From assembly GCA_037976565.1 (NCBI GenBank), contig CP137683.1, positions 4,798,865 to 4,862,864 of the forward strand: DNA of 64,000 nt. The letters are read 5' to 3'. Source of the DNA: Mesocentrotus franciscanus (Eukaryota > Echinodermata > Echinoidea > Camarodonta > Strongylocentrotidae). Under the pieces are notes generated by a model, which saw only the letters and a list, made by a program, of their open reading frames with translations, was not told the origin of the DNA and did no database searches. Below, in pieces: positions 11,364-24,405 of the stretch; position 1 is the stretch's first letter; each line of letters begins with the position of its first letter. The position numbers were made by a program, and so were the translations under genes.

Positions 11364-11570
11364 GAATGTTGTTCAGAAACGTGTAGTCATCCGTTTCATG
11401 ATGCTCTAGAAGAAGGAGTTGATGGATATCCATGAGGAGCTGGTGGAAACATTAGAGGACAATGTGGTACGTTGCCTACTCCAGAGTAAATAAATGGGCA
11501 GGTATCTTCAAAGCTGGTCAGGAGAGCGTTGAAGAGGACCCACGCCTTGGGTCACCATCAAAACCTTAAT
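11364..11570 (+). pseudogene. Mariner/SETMAR-type transposase N-terminal (HTH) remnant
   Basis: Frame 1 from 11368 reads VVQKRVVIRFMML, a stop, then KKELMDIHEELVETLEDN. After a frameshift, a second frame from 11517 reads FKAGQESVEEDPRLGSPS and stops at about 11568. The order 'RVVIRF(L)..(K)..eIH.elv..lgd' followed by 'FK.GRESVEDDPRSGRP' is the hallmark of the HTH_48-type DNA-binding region of mariner transposases and SETMAR-like proteins. Two internal stops and one frameshift make it non-functional. No DDD/DDE catalytic domain is visible downstream, so the piece is truncated. Terminal inverted repeats were not found. The call rests on remembered family motifs and should be tested by translated search. 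Confidence 0.6.
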
Positions 11571-12302
11571 ATGCCTGTAAGCACTGGCAGTTCGATAGAT
11601 TGGTTGGAGCAAAACTGGCCTATACCCGCTTGAAAACCAAGTGGCATATCCAAACTTTAAATCTATACACAACTCTAAGATTGTGCCCATCCCCCCTTTT
11701 TTTTCAACAAAACTTGATGTTGCGTCTACCTCTGCATGTAAGAGGGGACATATCGTGTGCCACGTGCGTTGTCCATTTGTCAATGATTGTATTAGGTACA
11801 CTTTGTTCACGTCAAATTATACTTTTAACGGAAAGATCGCATTGTAAGTAATCAAAATACAGATGTCATCAACGTGAATACATTAACTACTAGATATCTG
11901 GAATGTGATACGTAACACAGGGCTTTAGACATTCCCGATAGATGGAGAAAGGATTTATTTGATCAAATATCAATCAACGGAGATACAGCTTTTTTATTTT
12001 CCCCATTCCTTTGCTAGTACAAGTTACTGTAATTCTACTACTGTTTAACGAAAGACGCTTTTCCTATCCGCCCACAGGAATAGGAAAACCAAACATCATC
12101 ATCGCGATTGATAATGCTCTTTCCTTCATGCGCAGCACCCCGGCTATTTTTCCATGTTATTAGTTTCTCCAAATCTTATTATTAGCTCGTGGTAGAGTTG
12201 TTGGCACCCTCGCTAAAATGAAACGATGTTAATACGCATATCACATTTTATACTCCAAAAGAATGTGAACGACAGTAATGATCAAAATGATAACTATAAT
12301 AT

Positions 12303-12545
12303 ATAATGATAATAATAATGATGTCTACACAGGTCAGCCAGTATTAATACTGTTCTTCCTGGGGGCCCTGCAATAATTATTATAACCCCAGTAATATCCA
12401 AATTCCCATTTACAATTGGGTGGAGAGTGACAAATGGATTAATTCTTTGCCAAAATGAAGTTAGTGCCAGGCTGGGATTCGATCCCTCAACGCTTGGATT
12501 GAGGGTCAAATGAATGAACCACTTACCACGACACTGCCACGGTCA
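12303..12545 (-). mobile_element. tRNA-headed SINE (minus strand)
   Basis: Read on the minus strand, a Pol III A box-like TCGTGGTAAGTGG (12519-12531 on plus) precedes a B box-like GGATCGAATCCC (about 12475-12486) by roughly 40 bases. A body follows (TTTGGCAAAGAATTAATCC, CACTCTCCACCC, GCAGGGCCCCCAGGAAG), then a tail with ATTATTATTATCATTATA ending near 12303. The body matches the plus-strand copies at 41745 and 46650. A real tRNA is excluded by the long non-tRNA body and the lack of a cloverleaf acceptor stem. Confidence 0.7.
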
Positions 12546-15500
12546 ACTATTTAAGCCACAAATTACTTTCTTTAACCATTGCCCTTGGCTCATGTGGAAC
12601 TTATAAAAGAACGATTTCTCTTCTGCCAAGTATTGTACATCCATATATACAAAATGATGTCTCCATTTTCAACAAGTTTATGAACGGCAGGCCTTTTCCT
12701 AAGAATATGTTTGTCAGATTGTCGCAGATTGTGAGCCACTTGTGCTGGAGTAAAAAGAAATGAAAGAAAGAAAAATCGTAAAAATACATCGAAAGCATCA
12801 TTAGAAAAATTCCAATAAAGCACTTGGTGTTTTGGTTTTTTTTTGGTAGGGGTATTTATATCGATGCGAGTTGCAAATATTGCAAGGTATTCTATGTGCT
12901 AAAACCGCGTCCAATATATGAATACATGCCTATTTATACCAATAAAACCCACAATAGTCTGTACATTTTATGCCGGCTAAGTGATTATCACACGTTCTAT
13001 TTTTTCCTACAGCATCTATCATTCCTTCACAATTATCAACAAAGGGAGGAAATATCAACCAATACAAATAGTAACAAAATGTACATAAATCATTTTTACT
13101 CTCTGACATGTGTACTTGAAGAGATGCAGATCCTGTTGATTTCTGTGTTATCACAATACTGCACTGTACTTGTGCATTTCCTCTTCCATTTCCTCGATGT
13201 TGATACCTTGTACACAATGAGAAAGATTTTATAAATCAGGTAATGCTCAATTCTTTATTGTAAGTGTTTACTGAATGGTTTCTTGAAAAGAGACATTGAC
13301 GCTTTTATAATGAGAATACTGTAGTTTCGTATACCTAATACATTGTATAGAAACTGAAACACTTTTTCATGGAAAGGATAAGTAATTTCCTGCTCAGTGC
13401 AGGGAATAATTATCTTCATTTATCATCTTTATTTTAGATGTTTTTTGCATGACACTTTCTGTTGCGCTCGCATACTACAGAAAGTTAGCTATGGAATAAT
13501 GTTTTGTTATGTTGAATAGATACATTAACTTGTGTAATACATGGAGCTGTAATGATTTACCATTAGTGTACGACTAAAAATTAATCGATTTTAGCTTTAT
13601 TTGATATTGTTTTGTAAGATCGTCTTGGACCGAGTCGATTGGGAAAGTTGAGAATGGATGCCTTCACTATTCCTAGCAAACCGATGGTACTTCTCTACAG
13701 ATAATGAGATATGTCCAATATAAAAACGGAGGCTTTCGCTGTGGGGAAGGAGGGGGGGGGGGCATTTCATTTTAAAGTCGATGGCGCCATATCATTACTT
13801 TACATTATATAAAGCGACACAATTTAATATCAGAGAAAGGGTTATCTATCTGTGTAAATGCCATGGGCCTATATACCTTTAGTATTAGTTATTAGACTAC
13901 CAAAAATAAAAAATACCATCCAGACACGCTCACCCCCTCTCTCTCTCTCTCTCTCTTTCTAGTTTTTGTATGCCCATTTTCCTTGGATTGCATTTATCAT
14001 TTCCAGAGTTATTTAGTAATTAAAGAGAAGATTGAGTTCTGGGAAGAGGAGAAAAATAATTTGTGAGCGCTATCATTGTATTATGCAAGTGTGGAAGAAC
14101 ATAAGATAAAAAATGTTCCCTGAAAAGCATGGGTGTTCAAATGCCTTAATATTCTAAATATGGCATGTAACATCATACAAATCGGTCGGGTTTTTATGCC
14201 ACATTTTCGTGTAGTCCCATTTACATCTTTCTATGTACAGTGCTTGTAACTTTACCAAGACTGGACCACATTTCTTAACATTTTGATGATTCCAGAACCT
14301 TGCAGTACACACCAATACTTATATGCTAGATGGCCAACCTTTTCTGATCGATTTCATAACGTTTCTTTCACAATGCAATCGCATGACAAGAACTCAACTT
14401 TATCTTTAATGCCTTATATTAAAGGCAAAAGGCCGACATCACGTTTAAAAATGACAATTTTATGATTAGCCTCATTCACAAGAATGTGATTTCTCTACAG
14501 CTTGTAGTACTGCGCTTCTTATACAATTCCAGGACTATCTGATTTGATATTATTGTCAAAGCTTTATTAACATTAAATTCTCTCCACAGAGAACCAGCAA
14601 GAGGAACAATAAGCCCTGGGTGATTTTTCAAGAAATAAGCTACAATTAACCACAATGAAGAAATAAAGCATACACCGATGTACTAGAGTGCCTAATACTG
14701 AGACAATGTTTTAGCTCTGATAGACACATTACCATGTTGATAACATGCAAAGAATATGAAAGCTTCTACACCACACGTCGAGACGTTTGTTACCGCAGAA
14801 AAGATCTACTTTTGGTTTCGACGTCAATACAGCCCATGCCACACAGCCCGACTCAACTCGACCCGGTTATGAATTTAGCCTAGAGGTCATACAATTGACC
14901 TTTCAATAACTTCCTGCTGAGACAAACGATTAGTAATCGGTAAACATGGTGAGATATGAACTAGACGTGATGTTGACAGGGCTATATGAAAAATAAGAGT
15001 AAAATTAAAAATAATGAGGCTGACACGTTTGCGAAGGATGTAATAGAAATAGAAAGCAGTTGAACTGCAATTTACTATAAGGAAAATGAGAATAAGACAG
15101 AAGCCATAAATCATAAGGGCAACTAAAAATAGAGAACAATTATCAAAATGAGTGCGAATGGTTATGAAGAGAATCAATAACGAGGCAGCTATTAAAGAGA
15201 GAGGGGGTGGAGGGTGCAATAGTTATAGAATGAGAAAAATAAGGACAAAATTAATTGGAAGTGAGCTGGATAATATTGACAGAAGCAGAGTGAGGGGTGC
15301 CAAACAGAAACATAGACATACAGTTCACAAACAAAGAAAGAAAGAAAGAAAGAAAGAAAGAAAAGGGGTGTTCCTCTGTCACAAACTATTTATAGGTTCT
15401 TAATTCCTATCCTTAATTTCAAAAAGAATTAATGAAGATGAAACATTTGAGGTTGCATCTTAAATAGAAAGCAGATAAAAAGCACTCTGCCGAACAAGTA

Positions 15501-17619
15501 AATAAAGACAGAAGTCAAAAATATATATATATATTAGAGACAGTTCTGCATCGGAAATTTGAGAAGAAAGCAATCAATAATGAAAAACCATTAGAAAATG
15601 AGAAAAAAGATATATACAAAAATTTATTATCTTTCTCTCACGGTAGTTTCATTATTTATTGATTCTCTCTATCTCCCCCTTCTCCGCCACCTCCCTCTCT
15701 CTCTCTCTCTCTCTGTCTCTCTATCTCTGTATACACATGCATATATATATATATATATATTCATAACACTAAAACAGACACACACAGACACACGAACAGT
15801 GAAGCTGGAGATAAACAACGAAAATTGAAGACACGGCAAGGGAGTGATTCAAAATATAGACATCAGAGATTATCTGAAAGCATACAGTCTAGAAAGAAAA
15901 AAAAGACAAAAGAACGAAGCAGAGAGAAAGCACGAGAGAGAGATCATTGGAGATAGCTCGACGTACATGCATAGATAGAGAAAGCGAACTTGGAATATAG
16001 GAAGTGAGAGAGAAAGAGGGGGAGGGAGAGATATATTTTGTTTCTCCTAACACAGATTACCATACCAGATGACCCATGCACTAAACTACTTCAAGTTCAA
16101 GCAGAAAACAAATATGAAATTGTAGTCGTTGCAAACAGACCCTCGTTCCTGAGTATCTCTTTGTTTACTATTTCTCTTTGGTATTTGCTTTTTTTCACCT
16201 TCTAATAAAAACACTATCCTTTTATGCCGTTCTATTTATGTATCTCAAACATCATTGCATATGATATCCTACATTTCATATTGAATTGACCCGTCACAAA
16301 GTCTACTGATAATGCTATGTAACAAATACAATCTTTAAGACTGATAGCATTTTGTGCATTAACAAAATGTAATCTCTGAGAGATAGATTATAATTTTGAT
16401 TCCATCAAATGCACTCTGAAATATCACAGTTGCGGAATCTTTTCTATAATTCGTTTCATAATTTATGCCATCTCACATATTTTCTTCCATTTTCTTAGCT
16501 GAAGTACCGTTAGTCATCATTACATAATTTGCATCTTAATAAAAAGTGATTCGACTTATTATAGCATATGTATTTTAATCATATCACCGCCTATTAGATA
16601 TTTAATCTGAGTTTGGTGAATACAAAACGATACAACTTTGTGTTTAAAACAAAAATATCTAAACAGTGAACACACTCTTTTCATTTTAGGATGCCCTGCC
16701 AGCTTGTATAAATTCATTAAATTTATGATCCCTTCACAAATGAATATGAAGTTATAAGGGTATTGATATGAAGTCACTAAAACTCATTTCCACGAGGTCT
16801 TCGCAGCACAACTACACACCTTGTAGGCTTGAACACCATCACCATATGGAAAATACGATGCAACGGGAGAGAAAATGGGAAAGACATTACATGAAGCAGA
16901 CTATACGATGAGGTGTTATGACAGAAATAGGCGTGAAAGACATGTCACGGTCCTGCATCTCTGCTAGACCGAATTGGATGATGAGGAGGTCTGGGAAATC
17001 GAACGCTTTCACTTTAGGTCACGTGACAAGGATGACCAAGAGGCGACAATGGATCATTGACATTGGATCCCATGTGTTCTCAACGAGACGATGTGTTTTG
17101 TTGTTGTTTTTTTTTACTGGTAATTGCCATGTGAAAGAAACTGTTTTCGACGAATTGTAATTATTGCTGAAAATTATTTTGATACAAGCTATTAAATGTG
17201 GAGGCTATTATTAAAGAGGTTTTGGAATCATCAATATTATCATAACATTGAAAAATATTAAAAATCGCAAAATGCTAAAGATCAAACATAGGACGGCATT
17301 GGCCTACCGTAAACATGTGGCATTAGATTGGGTCAAACGTTATACATTATATCCTGTTATATCTCAACTATGAGCGTATTTCAAGTTCAACTCTCTTTGT
17401 GTTAATACACTGCTTCTGCAATATTCTTCCATTTGGAAATAAACAAGAATTAGAAGGCTGACAAACTATTTTTCAGCTTTATCAGTATTCCTTCTCTTCT
17501 CTTTAAACTGATGCTGGGTATACCGGACAAATTTTGGGATAATGCTGAATGCCCTTTTACATTGTTTTGCATATTCACAATTAGATGGTACGCTAATACA
17601 TATTTATAATCTGTAATTA
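12546..17619. other. Long AT-rich stretch with scattered simple repeats, no gene seen
   Basis: Contains a G-run near 13751-13761, a CT tract at about 13936-13957, (GAAA)n at about 15338-15362, a CT tract near 15690-15722, (AT)n near 15740-15761 and GA-rich DNA at about 15920-16030. Frames of 60-136 codons exist on both strands, but none has motifs I recognise and several overlap simple repeats. It may be intronic or intergenic. Confidence 0.55.
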
Positions 17620-17760
17620 TTCAATTTCAATTTCAATTTCAATTTATTTATGTTTCCAACAAAACATTACAAATCAATTATACACATTTACAACAAATCT
17701 AGAAATACATATTAGAAACAGAGGGGTCCACTAAAAAGCGATGCTTGTACAAGTGTGAAC
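17620..17760 (-). mobile_element. LINE 3' end with (TTGAAA)n tail (minus strand)
   Basis: The plus strand shows TTCAATTTCAATTTCAATTT at 17620-17639 continuing to about 17646. On the minus strand this gives a terminal AACATAAATAAATTGAAATTG, typical of the 3' end of CR1-group non-LTR elements. A similar tail, ATTGAATTGAATTGAA, ends the better preserved element at 50571. Upstream sequence on the minus strand (towards 18100) may be its 3' UTR, but no RT motif is visible. Confidence 0.45.
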
Positions 17761-19547
17761 ACCTCAAATGATACTTAGGAAAAATGAGTAATTAAATTAA
17801 AAAGTCCGTAACTAAAAAAGGAACTACAAAATAGGGAAAATGGGGGATGCCAATAGAGACGAGAACGGGACAAGACAGTACTTTACATGACAACGATAGA
17901 AGAACACGGTCATAATACAAAAAGTAGACAATGTCAAAAAAGAAGTGAGAGATCGGGGGTACAGAAAATAATACAAAATGATGAGCTGCATGTGGGGCTG
18001 AGAAGAAGGTGAGGAAAGAGAAATGCGCATTAGAGAAATGCGCATTAGAAAGGAGATAAGCATGAGAAGGCACAATATAATATATCAAATTCCATTTTGA
18101 GTCAGCGAGTAGAGAATGATCTCGTATTCAACAAAAACAAAAACAAAAACAACAACAACATTCAGTTTCTCCAGCCATCTGATGGGAAAGGCTTTCCCGC
18201 TGTCTGCTAATTATAACTTCTATCATTTGACATTAAGGTAAAGTCGACGATGTTCTGTCTTTCTACTTTTCATCCGTTCTGGAAAATTCACTAATCTATA
18301 TTACAGTAAGTGAATTCGATTCGGACGTAAAATAACATGGCTTATTACTTTCATCTCTTCCGGAAGAAGAAAATACTTAAAACGACATATGCTAAAGAGT
18401 TCAATTTTAGGAAAGAGATTTCCTGTTTGCATCGTATCAAAAATTGGTGTACAATTCTTTTATTTACAATGCTCATTCATAGGCAAAGTACAGGTTAATT
18501 AATTAAATGGCAAATGCAGGCTTTCGAAAATGTTGTCCTACTTTACCATGTTTGGTAGCAATAACATACTCTGATTTATATTTCAATTTGATAAAAGAGA
18601 GAAGAGATTGAAAATTAAGTTTGTCTTTCTTAAATTTGCACAAGTATCTATGAAACCTCGTACACAAAGGGACAAAATAATACAACTGCAATTATGGTGA
18701 TCTTTGGTACGTCCTAACAGCCTAATGGAATGTCTTGCAATAGAAGGATTTCAATGTAGTTTCAATGATACATTTAAAACATTTAAATATACAGTTTTTA
18801 TGAAAAAGTGACCATTCTTTAAAAAGTTATATCAGTGGTTCTTTAAACACTGTTTTTTAAAAATTTCTATCACCATTCGACTACATTCGATTCAAAGGAA
18901 TAGTACATTGCTGTACCATGCTCTAAGTTGCTGTTCTTCCGGATGAAGGATTGTCGTTTGATCACGTGATAGTTTCTCATCCTATAGGATGCTCTCATAC
19001 AAATATGCTATTTCATAATCAATAGAACGTATGTTAGACACAAATGATAATCAACTATGAATCAGGAAGAGACAGAAACTATGTGTATCCGAGGTTAGTT
19101 GATATCTGAAAGTTGTGCCACCCCTCACTAAGCAAGATCTTTTACCGGTGATTTTTACTTTAATGCCAGTAAATGTGAACACTGTCAATCATTTTTGGTA
19201 AATAAAAAAATTAAAAATAAATCAACCTACCGATATACTGTTAATCTTTTAGGCACACCTTTCTAAAAATTGTTATGATTAGCTCGGACCATAATGAAAA
19301 AAGCTCGCTTCCAGAGCCATCTATATACAGAGTTTGGCCGACTTGTTTTTATTTGGCGCATATCATTTTGTTTTGTTATTGCCCAATAAAGCAGTATTCG
19401 CAATGTTGTATAAAGCTGGAACCGGGTTGCCCAGTCCCTGTATATTGATTGCGAATTTTAAAGTGAATCTAACTTCAGCAGAAGCACTAATAAACAGTTT
19501 GAACAGAAAGTTAAAAATTGATACAAACATAAATTATTAATGACCTA
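17761..19547. other. AT-rich DNA, no gene seen
   Basis: The first 350 bases may still belong to the 3' UTR of the LINE fragment to the left. A 15-base direct repeat (AGAGAAATGCGCATT) lies near 18020-18050 and AAAAACAAAAACAAC runs occur near 18132-18160. Otherwise nothing is supported. Confidence 0.5.
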
Positions 19548-20090
19548 ATGCCTAGGTCACATTCGCTCTACGGCTAGGATACGGCGGCCGTACGCCCCCG
19601 AAATCGAGAGATACCTGCGGCGGCCGCATCCAATCTGCGGTGGCCTCAGGGTCACCCTAGGGCGTATCCCTATCTTTACATGCCGTACGGTTCGCCGTGG
19701 GATTATAACGCGGAGTTATAACCTTTTTCATTTCTAAGTTCGCCGTAGCAATTGGACAAATAGAGACACCGTAGCCATGCCGTAGAGCGGTTCCGCGGTG
19801 ACCATACGTCGGGCGTACGGTGGCATTGCGGCTACCTTGGGTCTGCCTTGGTATTTGTCAAAACCTACGGCCGCCGCGAGGATGCCCTAAGGCGACCGTT
19901 TGTTATCACTTCAAAGGCCGTACGACAGCCGCATGTTTTCTGTCTCCACAAATTCAAAATACGCCGTGCGGCTACCCTAACGTGACCGCTACCGTATGTG
20001 ACTGTGAGAATGCTGCGGCGGCCCTATAATTGCTATCGGCCGTAGATATTTTAGACCCCACAGCCACCGTGGCAAATGTGACCTAGGCAT
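19548..20090 (+). mobile_element. CGGCCGTA-rich foldback element, copy 1
   Basis: The ends are ATGCCTAGGTCACATT (19548-19563) and AATGTGACCTAGGCAT (20075-20090), flanked on both sides by TA, consistent with a TA target-site duplication. The interior is strongly GC- and CpG-rich against AT-rich flanks and is built of short GGCCGTACGG-like motifs. It is the same family as 28968-29597, which lies in the opposite orientation with about 87 extra internal bases. No transposase is encoded, so it is a non-autonomous element. Confidence 0.88.
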
Positions 20091-20859
20091 TAGTGTGACC
20101 TTTGTTATCACGTTTATTCTCAATTTAATGAATGATATCAGTCACTTGACATGAATATATTGTTCAACGAGGCGGAGGTTTCCAACTTGAGAGTTTCTAA
20201 AGTCCAGCTCAATAAGAATTTGCTTTTTTGAGATCACCATAATTATCTTGACCACTGAAAGAAGGTCAATGAGGGCGTTACTGCTCTAGACTCAACACAG
20301 GAAAGCGGCTATTCCTGATTTCTCTTTATAATAGCAATGTCGCGGTGCCATCATTTCCTCTATGGACCAGAACAATTCGCTGGCGAGAGACATCGATCTT
20401 GATTATCTAAACTTTGAACTCCGGAAACGATTATGGTATCCTTATCCAAGCTACCAAAATGCAATGACGGTGGAATATTACCAGTGACTTTTAAGTTCTG
20501 TTCATGTAGTTTTATTACTTACTAAATCCAAATGGAGAAGAAACCACATTGGACGTATGACTACTAGGAATGTTCAATTGACATTATATATATATTTTTT
20601 TAACGATACAGTTGATGCTTTGCCGAGGGGTATTTTTTCTTCCTGTTTGACCATGCTGACTGAAAGGTTCAGGGATGTAAAATCGCTCTGGAAGACAATT
20701 CAACTCTTCAAACGAAAATATCCAGTCTCTTTTATTGTATGCAAAATGCACGTTTATAAGAATGACAAAACCTGAAGTAAGTTTCCTGAGATAAATATAC
20801 AATTTTGTAAGTTCTTGGCAATTTTAAGTGAATGGAAAACATTGCGAAGATGAACGGAT

Positions 20860-20917
<58 letters not shown>

Positions 20918-22149
20918 GTAGTATGTAACAGTAGAAGTACTAATTGATAAAAGGATAAGGGGAATAAGGAGAGAGGGGGAAATAGATGGATGCTGGTAGA
21001 TAGATAGGTACATAGATAGATTAACAGACAGATATACAGAAAAACAGGAAGATAGATCGATTGTTTGTAAGATGTTTTTGCATTCTTGAATGTCCCCTTC
21101 GACGTTGGAAAGTATTCTTTACACGAAAGTGCCCTTTGAAATGAAATTAAATAGATCAGTATGTTTGCAAGGGATTGTTTAGGTAATCTGTATAGTCTAA
21201 ATATGGTTCCTCTGTTTACATGTTTGTAACGTTTGGTGAATGCAGAGAGCTTACGAGGTGTTAATACAAGAGCAAACGAGTAAGGTTGAAAGGATCCAGC
21301 TGATAAAACTAATTGCGAAAAGCGGGAAAAATAAGAAATTGAGTTATATACGAACAAAATGAAAAACAGGAAAAACACGTTATTCCTGAAGCTCATGTTG
21401 TTCACTATCAGGGATATTTCGTGACGTTTGAAAAACGCAATGTTTTTTATAGTAGTATAGTTTTATGGTGGATAAATGTAGATTCATATTAAACTTTAAT
21501 GCTACTCACCGTTTTATTTATGCCTAAATCAATATACATGTACATTCACAAATGCAGTCACCGTCTCGTGCGGTCGAATTAGTAGTTCATTTATTATTCA
21601 TTATTCACTTTCATGTATCTACGTATTACGAATTAAAAGGAAATTTCCATTTCCTGATTATACATTAATAAAGCATTAAAGGGAAATATTGAATGGACGA
21701 AGATAACATAACAAACGCTGTGAAATAACAAATCATATCATACGAATAAACCTGAAGAACCGATAATAATGGTGAACTATAATTTACAGAAAAACGGAAA
21801 ACCTATTAATTATGATTTTCATGTCAATGATTATACCAATGGCAGTTTTGATGATCGACTATAAGTAATTTCTTGGTCTTTTTTTTTTATGTTTGCACAG
21901 GTTTAACCCGAGCACAAGCCCCTTCAAGAGGATTACAATGTAACCAGATTTATATTAAAAAAAAGGTTTAGATGTTGATTGTATATCAATGTTTTGTTTT
22001 TGTGAAATACGGGATGTGATCGGATAAAACATGAAGTGCGTGTACATTGTAATTTCCATTTTTTAAATATATATTCTTGTTATTCTATCTTCTCTAAACG
22101 TGTAATATATTGACATGCCTCCCCCCTATGACCACGGTGCCCTCCCCCC
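20091..22149. other. AT-rich DNA with one (TAG)n tract, no gene seen
   Basis: The TAG trinucleotide run lies at 20857-20915. The 193-codon minus-strand frame at 20824-21405 ends in the poly-Tyr translation of this run; its remaining part has no recognised motif. Confidence 0.55.
20857..20915. repeat. (TAG)n microsatellite
   Basis: About nineteen uninterrupted TAG units on the plus strand, preceded by GATG and followed by TGGGTAG. Confidence 0.95.
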
Positions 22150-22985
22150 TAATTGGTTAGACCTATGCTACGTCACTAATGATAATCATTACAGATCTTG
22201 TAGAAACCTAGGAGTGATTTTTGATTGTCGGTTGACATTTGAGAATTTTATATCTCCAAAATGTCGCGCTGCTTCGTATGCTTTGTATAGGATTGGAAAA
22301 ATCCGTGATTTTTTTAATAGGCCCACCACTTAAAAATTAGTCCATGAATTTGTTTTATGCCACATTGATTTTTGTAACAGTCTTCTTTTCGGTCTTCCTC
22401 AGCGACAAATCAGAAAATTGCAGACTATTCAAAATTCAGCGGCGAGATTAGTGACCCGAACTCGAACATATGAATCAATCACTCCTGTGCTACGAAATCT
22501 ACATTGGCTTCCTGTCCACTCCCGTGTTTTGTTTAAACTATTATTTGCATACGAATGCTTTCATGACATTGCCCCTTCCTTTTTAAGTGAACTATTGGTA
22601 TCGGACTACTCGTACCTTAAGATCAAGCTCAAAAGCATTATTCATTGTCCCTCCCACCTCAAATAAAACATACGGTGAACGTTCTTTTACCCACGCCTCC
22701 TCAGTTTTATGGATGCACTTCCAGATTCCATGAGAAATCACAATGATTTTAAAAAGTTTAAGATTTCTCTTAAAGGTATTTATTAAATGTTAAAAGTGTA
22801 CACCCATGAAATCAGTGTTCAACACTACATGTAATTTTTTTGCTTCTAAGTGGATTTTCTAATTTGTATTACTTTTTCTTGTAATTCTTTCCTTTCTATT
22901 TAAAGCGCATATGGACATGCTATCCTGTAATGTATTATGAGCTATAACAGAACTGAGTATTATTATTATTAATATTATTATTATA
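22150..22985 (+). mobile_element. CR1/L2-like LINE, 3' part of ORF2 and 3' UTR
   Basis: The frame contains CRNLGVIFDCRLTFENF, then SYALYRIGKIRDFF, an in-frame TAA near 22331, then CNSLLFGLPQRQIRKLQ, IQNSAARLVTRTR and LRNLHWLPVHSRVLFKLL. This is the C-terminal region after the RT active site in CR1/L2-group non-LTR elements. Downstream is an AT-rich 3' region ending in an ATT-repeat tail (about 22955-22985). The 5' part, including the RT catalytic motifs, is missing (5' truncation). It is dead: at least one nonsense codon plus frame breaks near 22660. Confidence 0.82.
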
Positions 22986-23334
22986 GTAAACCGTATTCAG
23001 AGTCTGACGAAAGGTAAAGGACAATGTACTTGTACATTTAGTAGCTGAAAATGTTGAATGGAATATACACGTATACATCCTGTTTACTCTCACCTATACT
23101 TCCTGTGAACTTTCACGGTAGTATATCCTGTAAGAGGAAACAAGGTGGATACTCTCATTCGAGTCAGGATATATGGCTTCCCACTCTATAGGATCTTAAC
23201 CGAACTCTGCAGCCGGGATATAAAGAAATACAAACATTAATCCATGGATATCCGCCCTGTTTATGGAGAAGTAATTAAAAATGCCCTTAAGATCTATTAA
23301 CCTTAAATGACACTAACACGTGGAATAATGTAAT

Positions 23335-23600
23335 GATTACAACATGCTGTTCTTGTAAAGCGCATATCACATTATGATATAAAGTCTGGATATTATTACC
23401 TGGCTTTAGCTCCGGCAACCGTAGCGCTCAGTGCATTCAAGGAATGAAACCAACCAGATGCCCACTTATTACACCTGGGTCGAGTGTGGCAAATGTAGAT
23501 TAATAGCTTGCCAAAGGACATTAGAGCTGCGCTGGGATTCGAACCCCGAACCTTGTGGTTCACAGTTCGGAGACTTATTTACGAGACCACAACACGTCTA
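23335..23600 (-). mobile_element. tRNA-headed SINE with L2-like tail (minus strand)
   Basis: On the minus strand a GTGGTCTCGTAAATAAGTC head (about 23573-23591) is followed by a perfect B box, GGTTCGAATCC (23535-23545). The body reads TCCTTTGGCAAGCTATTAAT, TTTGCCACACTCGACCCAGG and TAAAGCCAGGTAATAATAT. The tail ATGCGCTTTACAAGAACAGC ends near 23343. The body recurs as a relic at 25338 and the 3' end recurs at 24321 and 34350. Confidence 0.72.
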
Positions 23601-23619
23601 CATGTAAATGACATATATA

Positions 23620-23933
23620 GGGGGATATGGGAAATGGACATCGAGAAAGGGAGGGATATCGATGGGGGAAGAAGAAATGAGAATGGAGGAATGGAGAGAG
23701 TGGAAGAGAGAAGATATTAAAAGAATATCGAGAAAGACAGTGAGAAGGGGAACACAGGGGTAGAGACCATGAAAGAGAAGGAGAGGGGCAGAGAGGGATA
23801 GAAAGGAGAGTGACACATACACAATTGAAGCAGAGACCAACACAGCGGACGGAGAAAAAAGGGAAAAGAGAAGAGAGTGAAAGAGGGGAAAGAGTACCAA
23901 GAAAGAAGGAGGAAAAGGAAGTCAGAGATAGAA

Positions 23934-23960
<27 letters not shown>
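23620..23960. repeat. Purine-rich low-complexity block
   Basis: GGGAGGGATATCG.., AGAAAGACAGTGAGAAGG and a terminal (GA)n run at about 23935-23957. The Ser/Leu/Phe-rich minus-strand frames here are artefacts of the composition. Confidence 0.8.
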
Positions 23961-23964
<4 letters not shown>

Positions 23965-24320
23965 TGGCATGAACTTCCTTTCAGCTGAACTTTTGTTCAT
24001 AACACTCCCTGTACCACGTGTACTTTATATCATGTAGAATGTAATCTAACATTTGACATTGTACGATACAGATATGACAGATAAGAGGAAATAAAAAGTA
24101 TAAATGACTTTCGCATATTAAGAATGGGAAGACAGCGAACCGAGGATATATAAAAACAAATACCACTAGACATTGAAATTTAATACATGAAAATGGTTTA
24201 TTCACAGAAGCTTTTCTCTATGCCCATGTTGAGTAGTATTTCTAGGCATGTTTAATGACTTTAAATATATCAATGCAGCTGGATATATTAATATATATAT
24301 GAAATCGTGGCATGCTAAAG

Positions 24321-24405
24321 CTGGGGTAATAATGTGGAGCGCCAGGGTGTCAAGTCTGACAGAAATGAGCGCTATACAAGAACCCACTATTATTATTATT
24401 ATTAT
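24321..24405 (+). mobile_element. SINE/L2-type 3' end relic
   Basis: CTGGGGTAATAATGTGGAGC, then TGAGCGCTATACAAGAACCC and ACTATTATTATTATTATTAT. It matches the 3' ends at 34350 (plus) and 23343 (minus). Only the 3' portion is present. Confidence 0.6.

Noticed and set aside
12475..12531. Functional tRNA gene
   Set aside because: A and B box-like motifs are present, but a long SINE body and ATT tail follow, and no cloverleaf could be drawn. The same reasoning applies to the heads at 23535, 41752, 42462 and 55861.
20824..21405. 193-codon minus-strand frame
   Set aside because: It ends in poly-Tyr from the TAG microsatellite, and the remainder has no motif or codon-like composition I can support.
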